DNA of 10,841 bases, taken from Clostridiales bacterium. Its GTDB lineage: Bacteria; Bacillota; Clostridia; Oscillospirales; QAMX01. This document shows, in pieces, positions 5,671-10,841 of the stretch. The DNA is taken from NCBI GenBank assembly GCA_003149835.1, contig QAMX01000090.1:1-10841 (forward strand), in the 5' to 3' direction. The number at the start of each line of letters is the position of its first letter. The first letter of the stretch is position 1. The translations under genes and the position numbers were made by a program. Under the pieces are notes generated by a model that did no database searches, was not told the origin of the DNA, and saw nothing but the letters and a program-made list of their open reading frames with translations.

Positions 5671-8646
5671 ATGAATTACAGCAACATTCAAAAATACCGC
5701 GATACGGTCCGGATCGGCCTCGACATCGGTTCCACGACGCTGAAATGCGCGATCTTAGACCGCGACGACAACATCATCTTCCGCGCCTATCACCGGCACG
5801 GCGCGCAGATCGCCAGCCAAGCGGCGCAGTTGCTGCGGAAAATCCGCGACCTGCTCGGCGGCCGGCGCGCGCTGCTCGCCGTTTCCGGCTCGGCGGGACT
5901 CGGCGTCTCTGAATCGTGCGGGATCCCGTTTGTGCAGGAGGTCTATGCGACGCGCAAGGCGCTCGACCGCCTCCTCCCCGGAACGGACGCGGCCATTGAG
6001 CTCGGCGGGGAGGACGCGAAGATCATCTTCCTCACCGGCGGAACCGAGGTGCGCATGAACGGCTCGTGCGCGGGCGGGACCGGCGCGTTTATCGACCAGA
6101 TGGCGACGCTGCTCGGCCTGACGCCGGAGCAGCTCAACGAGGAGGCGCAAAACGCCACCGAGCAGTATACGATCGCCTCGCGCTGCGGCGTATTCGCCAA
6201 ATCCGACATTCAGCCGCTCGTCAATCAGGGCGCCAAAAAAAGCGACATCGCCGCCAGCATTCTCAGCGCCGTCGTCGATCAGACCATCAGCGGCCTTGCG
6301 CAGGGGCGGCCGATCGCCGGAAAGGTCGCGTATCTCGGCGGCCCGCTCCACTTTTTCTCGGAGCTGCGCGCGCGCTTTGACAAGGCGCTCGGGCTCGCCG
6401 GCGTATGCCCCGACGACGCGCTCTACTACGTCTCCCTCGGCGCGGCGTTCGCGGCCACAGAAGCGTGCGACCTTGACGCGCTGCTCGACCGCCTCGATAC
6501 ATACGGAAAAACGCACGCCTATCTCGCCGTTCCGCCGCTCTTTCAAAACGCGGAGGAATACGCCGATTTCCGGCGGCGGCACGCGCAGCATGTCGTGCCG
6601 CGCTCGGATCCGGCGAGCTATACCGGCCGCGCTTATCTGGGCATTGACGCGGGCTCGACGACGACAAAGCTGGCGCTGGTCGGCGAGGGCGGCGAGCTTT
6701 TATTTACCGAATACCGCGAGAATAACGGCAGCCCCGTCGCGCTCGTCCGCGACTGTTTGGAGCGGATTTACGACGCCTATCCGCAGCTTCATATCGCCGG
6801 CGGCGCGGCCACGGGCTACGGCGAAGAGCTGATGCAAAGCGCCTTTTCGCTCTCCGGCGGCATCGTCGAGACGGTCGCGCATTTTATCGCCGCCAAGCGC
6901 TTCATGCCCGACGTCGAATTCATCATCGACATCGGCGGGCAGGATATGAAATGTTTGCAGATTTCTAACGGCGCGATCGACAACATATATTTAAACGAGG
7001 CCTGCTCCTCGGGCTGCGGCTCGTTTTTGCAGGCGTTCGCCAGCGCGCTCGGCTACACCTCCGAGGAATTCGCGCGGCTCGGCCTGTTCGCCGACCGGCC
7101 GGTCGACCTCGGCTCGCGCTGCACGGTTTTTATGAATTCCTCGGTCAAACAGGCTCAGAAGGACGGCGCCAGCGTCGAAAACATCTCGGCGGGTCTGTCC
7201 ATCAGCGTTGTCAAAAACGCTCTGTACAAGGTCATCCGCGTCTCCGACAAGCGCGCGCTCGGCTCTAAGATCGTCGTGCAGGGCGGGACGTTTCTCAACG
7301 ACGCTGTGCTCCGCGCCTTTGAAGCGGAGCTGGGCGTCGAGGTGGTGCGCCCCGACATCGCCGGGCTCATGGGCGCTTACGGCGCGGCGCTTTACGCGGC
7401 CGAACGCGGCGGCGGATCGATTCTCTCCCGCGAGGCGCTCGCCCATTTTACGCATACCGTCACCGACGCGCGCTGCGGCGGCTGCGAGAACAACTGCCGG
7501 CTCACCGTCAACCGTTTTGCGGACGGGCGCGTCTATATCAGCGGCAACCGCTGTGAGCGGCCGGTCACGCATAAGGCGCAGAGCACGGATCTCGACCTCT
7601 GCGATTTCAAGCTGCGGACGCTGCTGACGCACGGCGCGACTTCCGGTCCGGCGGCCGCTTCTGCCGCACGGCGCGGGCGTATCGGTCTCCCGTTTGGATT
7701 GAATCTGTACGAGCTGCGCCCGTTTTGGCATGCTTTTTTTGCCCACCTCGGCTTTGAGCCGGTTTTCTCCCCGCCCTCCGGCCGGCCGCTGTACATCAAG
7801 GGCGCGGCCTCTCTGCCGTCGGACACGGTCTGTTTTCCGGCCAAGCTGATGCACGGCCATGTCCAGCAGCTCATCGACGACGGGATCGAAACCATTTTCT
7901 ACCCCTGCATGAGCTATAACACCGACGAAAAGCTCGGCGACCGCCATTTCAACTGTCCGGTCGTGGCCTATTACCCCGAGGTTATCGCCGCGAATATGCC
8001 GGATGTGCGCAGGGTGCGATTCCTGTATCCGTTCATCGGCCTTCACCGCCGCCGCGACTTTGTGAAAAAAATGCACGCGCATCTCAGCGCCGTATGGCCG
8101 GATATCGCCTGTCAGGAGGTGGCGGCCGCCGCCAAACGCGCCTACGCCGCCTATGACGGATATCTGCGCGAGGTCGCCCGTGAAGGCGAGGCGGTCATCG
8201 CCCGCGCGCGCGAACGCGGCCTGCCCATCATCGTGCTCGCCGGCCGGCCGTATCACACCGACCCGGAGATCCACCACGGTATCCCGCGGCTGATCACTTC
8301 GCTGGGCGCGGCGGTCGTCACGGAGGACGCGCTGCTGCCGCATCTCTCCAAGCACCCTGTCGAGGTGCTGAATCAATGGACGTATCACGCGCGGCTCTAC
8401 GCCGCCGCGGAATATCTCTCGACACAGCCGGATATGCACCTGGTACAGCTCGTCTCCTTCGGCTGTGGGCTCGACGCGATCACCTCCGACGAGGTTCGCC
8501 GGATTTTAGAGCGGCGCGGCAAGCTGTACACCCAGCTCAAAATCGACGAGATCACCAATTTAGGCGCCGTCAAGATCCGGCTCAGGAGTCTGCTCGCCGC
8601 GCTCGGCTCGCAGGAGCGGCCCGAGACGCCGACAGCTCTGCGCTGA
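5671..8646 (+). CDS. Tandem 2-hydroxyacyl-CoA dehydratase activase-like protein with DUF2229-type region
   Basis: The protein has 991 residues. Two BadF/BcrAD/HgdC-type ATPase domains of the ASKHA fold lie in tandem. The first (about 14-265) has GLDIGSTT (16-23), NGSCAGGTGAF (130-140, C133) and SRCGVFAKSDI (170-180, C172). The second (about 322-578) has GIDAGSTTTK (324-333), NEACSSGCGSF (442-452, C445 and C449) and SRCTVFMNSSV (482-492, C484). In HgdC the equivalent pair of cysteines per monomer holds a [4Fe-4S] cluster across a dimer, which passes electrons on ATP hydrolysis. Then come a four-Cys motif (C602, C605, C609, C628) and a DUF2229-like part (about 668-960) with SDTVCFPAK, FYPCMSYN, GRPYHTDPEIHHG and SFGCGLDAITSDE. 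It is probably a cytoplasmic low-potential electron donor; the physiological acceptor is not known. ATG 5671 is chosen because homology begins soon after, though its Shine-Dalgarno (AGAGAG) is weak. It is likely to work with the next gene. Confidence 0.85.
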   Translation: MNYSNIQKYRDTVRIGLDIGSTTLKCAILDRDDNIIFRAYHRHGAQIASQAAQLLRKIRDLLGGRRALLAVSGSAGLGVSESCGIPFVQEVYATRKALDRLLPGTDAAIELGGEDAKIIFLTGGTEVRMNGSCAGGTGAFIDQMATLLGLTPEQLNEEAQNATEQYTIASRCGVFAKSDIQPLVNQGAKKSDIAASILSAVVDQTISGLAQGRPIAGKVAYLGGPLHFFSELRARFDKALGLAGVCPDDALYYVSLGAAFAATEACDLDALLDRLDTYGKTHAYLAVPPLFQNAEEYADFRRRHAQHVVPRSDPASYTGRAYLGIDAGSTTTKLALVGEGGELLFTEYRENNGSPVALVRDCLERIYDAYPQLHIAGGAATGYGEELMQSAFSLSGGIVETVAHFIAAKRFMPDVEFIIDIGGQDMKCLQISNGAIDNIYLNEACSSGCGSFLQAFASALGYTSEEFARLGLFADRPVDLGSRCTVFMNSSVKQAQKDGASVENISAGLSISVVKNALYKVIRVSDKRALGSKIVVQGGTFLNDAVLRAFEAELGVEVVRPDIAGLMGAYGAALYAAERGGGSILSREALAHFTHTVTDARCGGCENNCRLTVNRFADGRVYISGNRCERPVTHKAQSTDLDLCDFKLRTLLTHGATSGPAAASAARRGRIGLPFGLNLYELRPFWHAFFAHLGFEPVFSPPSGRPLYIKGAASLPSDTVCFPAKLMHGHVQQLIDDGIETIFYPCMSYNTDEKLGDRHFNCPVVAYYPEVIAANMPDVRRVRFLYPFIGLHRRRDFVKKMHAHLSAVWPDIACQEVAAAAKRAYAAYDGYLREVAREGEAVIARARERGLPIIVLAGRPYHTDPEIHHGIPRLITSLGAAVVTEDALLPHLSKHPVEVLNQWTYHARLYAAAEYLSTQPDMHLVQLVSFGCGLDAITSDEVRRILERRGKLYTQLKIDEITNLGAVKIRLRSLLAALGSQERPETPTALR

Positions 8647-8664
8647 CCCCTGTCGCCCGCGTTT

Positions 8665-8697
8665 CGGACGCCGCCTATGCCGCGTCTCCGTTTTTTT
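8665..8697 (+). terminator. Weak terminator-like hairpin between the two activase genes
   Basis: CGGACGC (8665-8671) can pair with GCGTCTCCG (8682-8690) with a two-base bulge, followed directly by a run of seven T (8691-8697). It may partly end transcription after the first gene and so lower expression of the second. The stem is imperfect, so confidence is limited. Confidence 0.4.
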
Positions 8698-8812
8698 CCC
8701 GTCCGCATACATGAAAGGAATCTCAAAGGCGTCCCGTCTCTTCCTCCCCGCACCGGTTTGCCGGCGCGATACCAGGCGCGACGCCCCTGAAAGGAAGCTC
8801 TTACAGATTTCT

Positions 8813-10159
8813 ATGAACCAGAATCCAAGATCCGCCCCGACACCGCTTTCCGATACGCAAAGCGGCCGCCCGCGCTTCACGCGCGCCATGCGCCGCACTC
8901 ATACCATCCTCCTGCCGATGATGCTTCCGCTTCATTTCTCGATGCTCAAAAGCATCCTCGAACAGGAGGGTTACCGCGCCGAGCTGCTGACGAATGCCAG
9001 CCGCGCCGTCGTCGACGAGGGCCTAAAATACGTCCACAACGATACCTGTTACCCGGCTTTACTGGTTATCGGGCAGTTCATCGACGCATTAAAAAGCGGC
9101 CGTTACGACACCGACCGCGTCGCCGTAGCGATCACGCAGACCGGCGGCGGCTGCCGCGCCTCGAATTATATTCATCTGCTGCGCAAGGCGCTGACAAAGG
9201 CCGGGTTCGGCCATGTTCCGGTGCTGTCGATGAACCTGAGCGGCTTGGAGCTGAACAGCGGGCTGCGCCTGACGCCCAAGCTGCTGCGCAAGGCGATCTC
9301 GGCGGTCATCTACGGGGATATGCTGACGCTGCTGCGAAACCATGTGCAGGCGTATGAAGTTCGGAAGGGCGCCGCGGCGGCGCTGACGGAGCGCTGGCTC
9401 GCGGCGCTGACGGAGCAGTTTCAAAATAAAAAGGGCCTGAAAACCGCCGATGTGCGCGACAACCTGCGCCGAATGGTCACGGATTTTGAGCAGATTCCCG
9501 TTGATATGACGCCGAAAGTGCGCGTCGGCATCGTCGGGGAAATCTATGTCAAGTATTCGGCGCTCGCCAACAACGGTTTGGAGGAATTTCTGACCTCTCA
9601 GGGCTGCGAGGTCTGCGTCCCCGGCTTATTGAGCTTTATCCTCTACTGTATCAGCAACACCGAAACCGACCGCGAGCTGTACGGCGGCGGCTTTCTCCGC
9701 GCCCGCGGCGGCCGTCTTGTCATGAAATACCTCATCGGGCGGGAAAGGCTGATGCTCGACGCGCTGAAAAATCACCCGCGCTTCACCCCGCCCGCCGACT
9801 TCGCGCGCCTGACGAAGCTGGCCGATCAGGTCATCGACCGCGGCGTCAAGATGGGCGAGGGCTGGCTGCTGCCCGCGGAGATGATGGAGCTTGTGTCCAG
9901 CGGATTTCCGAATATCGTCTGTGTCCAGCCCTTCGGCTGTCTGCCCAACCACATCTGCGGCAAGGGCGTGATGCGTACCATCAAGCAGCAGAACCCGCTC
10001 GCCAACATCGTCGCCATCGACTACGACCCCGGCGCGACCAAGGTCAACCAGGAGAACCGCATCAAGCTGATGCTCGCCGTCGCCAGAGAAAATCTGGAAG
10101 CCGCACTGCCGCAGCCGGATCAATCGCCGGAACAGGAGCCGACAGCCATGCAGGCGTAA
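8813..10159 (+). CDS. HgdB-like partner of the activase (COG3581-type)
   Basis: The protein has 448 residues. After a loose polar N-terminus, RFTRAMRRTHTILLPMMLPLHF (21-42) opens a fold related to the 2-hydroxyacyl-CoA dehydratase subunits (HgdB/HgdC partner class). Conserved cysteine motifs are NDTCYPA (76-82, C79), TGGGCRASNY (110-119, C114), a pair at C265/C268, and QPFGCLPNHICGKG (372-385, C376 and C382); several may bind an Fe-S cluster. VRVGIVGEIYVKY (237-249) and IVAIDYDPGATKVNQENRIK (399-418) are also typical. In many Clostridia, as I recall, this region is the C-terminus of one long activase-related protein; here it is a separate gene. It should accept electrons from the preceding product; its substrate is unknown. 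The start is uncertain: ATG 8813 has AAAGGA, but 17 bases away, and ATG 8711 in frame has no ribosome binding site. Neighbouring stop-to-start gap is 166 bases. Confidence 0.8.
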   Translation: MNQNPRSAPTPLSDTQSGRPRFTRAMRRTHTILLPMMLPLHFSMLKSILEQEGYRAELLTNASRAVVDEGLKYVHNDTCYPALLVIGQFIDALKSGRYDTDRVAVAITQTGGGCRASNYIHLLRKALTKAGFGHVPVLSMNLSGLELNSGLRLTPKLLRKAISAVIYGDMLTLLRNHVQAYEVRKGAAAALTERWLAALTEQFQNKKGLKTADVRDNLRRMVTDFEQIPVDMTPKVRVGIVGEIYVKYSALANNGLEEFLTSQGCEVCVPGLLSFILYCISNTETDRELYGGGFLRARGGRLVMKYLIGRERLMLDALKNHPRFTPPADFARLTKLADQVIDRGVKMGEGWLLPAEMMELVSSGFPNIVCVQPFGCLPNHICGKGVMRTIKQQNPLANIVAIDYDPGATKVNQENRIKLMLAVARENLEAALPQPDQSPEQEPTAMQA

Positions 10160-10276
10160 AAACGCCCGCTGTTCGGCTGGGACGAAACGCCGCGCCGGAT
10201 TTTCCACAGCCTTTTGGGAATATCACCAATCAAAAGTCTGCCCGAAGGCGCACACGAGACAAAGAGGCAGAAACAA

Positions 10277-10312
10277 AAAGGATAACGGTTGGACTTCCAA
10301 CCGTTATCCTTT
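10277..10312. terminator. Bidirectional terminator between converging genes
   Basis: A perfect 16-bp stem (10277-10292 with 10297-10312) with a four-base loop. On the plus strand it is followed by TTTCTTTTC, and on the minus strand by TTTTTGTTTC, so it can end transcripts from both the activase pair and the VOC gene. Confidence 0.9.
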
Positions 10313-10328
10313 CTTTTCTCCGTGGAAT

Positions 10329-10787
10329 TTACCGCATACAGGCATTGACGAAATCCACCGGCACATCCATACGCTCGGCCACCTGTTGCGGTGTCATTCC
10401 AGCGTTCAGGAAGCGCCGGCAGACCGCTTCCATGTTTTCTCCAACCTCGATGATGTGCTTGTCAGGGTCATAGAAACGGACAACACGCTGTCCCCAGCGG
10501 TGTTCTTTTACCGGATGAACGTATTCGACGGCACACTCTTTTAATTTCTCCGCAAATTGGTCAAAATCCTCTTCTTCAAAATAAACCTCAAAGTCGTTGC
10601 CGCCAAAGGAAATGTGATTTGTGCCAATAAAATCCTTATAGGTTTCGATTGTCTGTAAAGCCAAGCCTCCGGTGAGGGTTTTATTGGCTCCGAAATCCGT
10701 TGTCACACGAAGGCCCAGAACCTTTTTATAAAACTCTACCGTCTTATCCATGTCCGTCACGACGAGCACAGGGCAATTGTATTTCAT
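10329..10787 (-). CDS. VOC-superfamily (glyoxalase/bleomycin-resistance fold) protein
   Basis: The protein has 152 residues. Residues 4-119 are a VOC domain made of two beta-alpha-beta-beta-beta modules. PVLVVTDMDKTVEFYKKVLG (6-25) is the classic opening, and VVRFYDPDKHIIEVGE (102-117) is the closing strand pair with a possible metal ligand at E114. H58 (TNHISF) is a second candidate ligand. A tail (120-152) follows, predicted helical, with AGMTPQQVAERMDVPVDFV resembling a helix-turn-helix. VOC proteins include glyoxalases, dioxygenases, fosfomycin-resistance thiol transferases and binding proteins that sequester bleomycin, and the sequence does not decide among them. ATG 10787 is preferred with GGAAAG 11 bases upstream; a GTG at 10799 abuts that site. 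Base composition is lower in GC than the neighbours, hinting at separate ancestry. Its promoter is probably beyond base 10830 or unclear. Confidence 0.85.
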   Translation of the reverse strand: MKYNCPVLVVTDMDKTVEFYKKVLGLRVTTDFGANKTLTGGLALQTIETYKDFIGTNHISFGGNDFEVYFEEEDFDQFAEKLKECAVEYVHPVKEHRWGQRVVRFYDPDKHIIEVGENMEAVCRRFLNAGMTPQQVAERMDVPVDFVNACMR

Positions 10788-10841
10788 TTTTTTGTTCACT
10801 TTCCAAATGATTATTTTTTCGAGCGATCTGAAAAGGAATTT

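Noticed and set aside
5755..6591. A 278-codon minus-strand open frame inside the activase gene
   Set aside because: Same reason: Arg/Glu/Val-rich shadow in the opposite strand of codons with G/C third positions.
6991..8439. A 482-codon minus-strand open frame inside the activase gene
   Set aside because: Antisense shadow of a strongly conserved plus-strand gene; no domain, no ribosome binding site.
8647..8812. Frameshift joining the two activase-related genes
   Set aside because: The gap is 166 bases with stops, a hairpin and a T-run, and no alternative frame encodes family-like sequence, so a single indel would not restore a fused protein.
9626..10207. A 193-codon minus-strand open frame over the end of the HgdB-like gene
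   Set aside because: Antisense shadow; the plus-strand frame carries the conserved Cys motifs.

Overview
The window looks like chromosomal DNA from a GC-rich anaerobic member of the Bacillota, probably class Clostridia. The signs are G/C-rich third codon positions, strong AAAGGAG-type ribosome binding sites, near-consensus sigma-A promoters with 17-bp spacers (several with an extended TGn -10), intrinsic terminators, and an oxygen-sensitive type of enzyme, the 2-hydroxyacyl-CoA dehydratase activase class. No rRNA, tRNA, CRISPR array, IS element or phage gene was seen.

Layout, left to right. (1) Bases 1-182, minus strand: the start of a small-looking membrane protein that runs off the edge. 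It is driven by a perfect-consensus promoter at 409-437 and has a leader of about 220 nt. (2) 513-2885, minus: a 790-aa putative cytoplasmic glycoside hydrolase of an uncommon, GH20/GH67-related type, with its own promoter (2950-2978) and a strong terminator (468-501). (3) 3285-4130, plus: a six-helix membrane protein of the YjdF/DUF2238 type, transcribed divergently from the hydrolase from a promoter at 3026-3054. (4) 4359-5426, plus: a family 2 glycosyltransferase starting at TTG, with its own extended -10 promoter. (5) 5671-8646 and 8813-10159, plus: two neighbouring genes that together make up the large 2-hydroxyacyl-CoA dehydratase activase-related protein. The first carries two tandem BadF/HgdC-type ATPase domains plus a DUF2229-like region. 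The second carries the HgdB-like (COG3581-type) region. As I recall, many Clostridia have these as one polypeptide of roughly 1400 residues. (6) 10329-10787, minus: a VOC (glyoxalase/bleomycin-resistance fold) protein with a short helical tail and visibly lower GC. It converges on the activase genes across a shared bidirectional terminator.

How the genes relate. Apart from the activase pair, each gene seems to be its own transcription unit, so the window is a row of small units rather than one pathway operon. The activase pair is the most unusual biology: an ATP-driven low-potential electron injector fused to or paired with its putative Fe-S acceptor, with no recognisable substrate-specific dehydratase, CoA-transferase or flavoprotein beside it. 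The region ahead of it (5443-5589) contains crossing helices followed by a terminator, and a stretch faintly resembling the 3' half of a glycine aptamer, so conditional expression is possible. A second item worth attention is a 21-bp sequence found 19/21 identical in the leader of the membrane-protein gene (3062-3082) and in the -35/spacer of the glycosyltransferase promoter (4210-4230).
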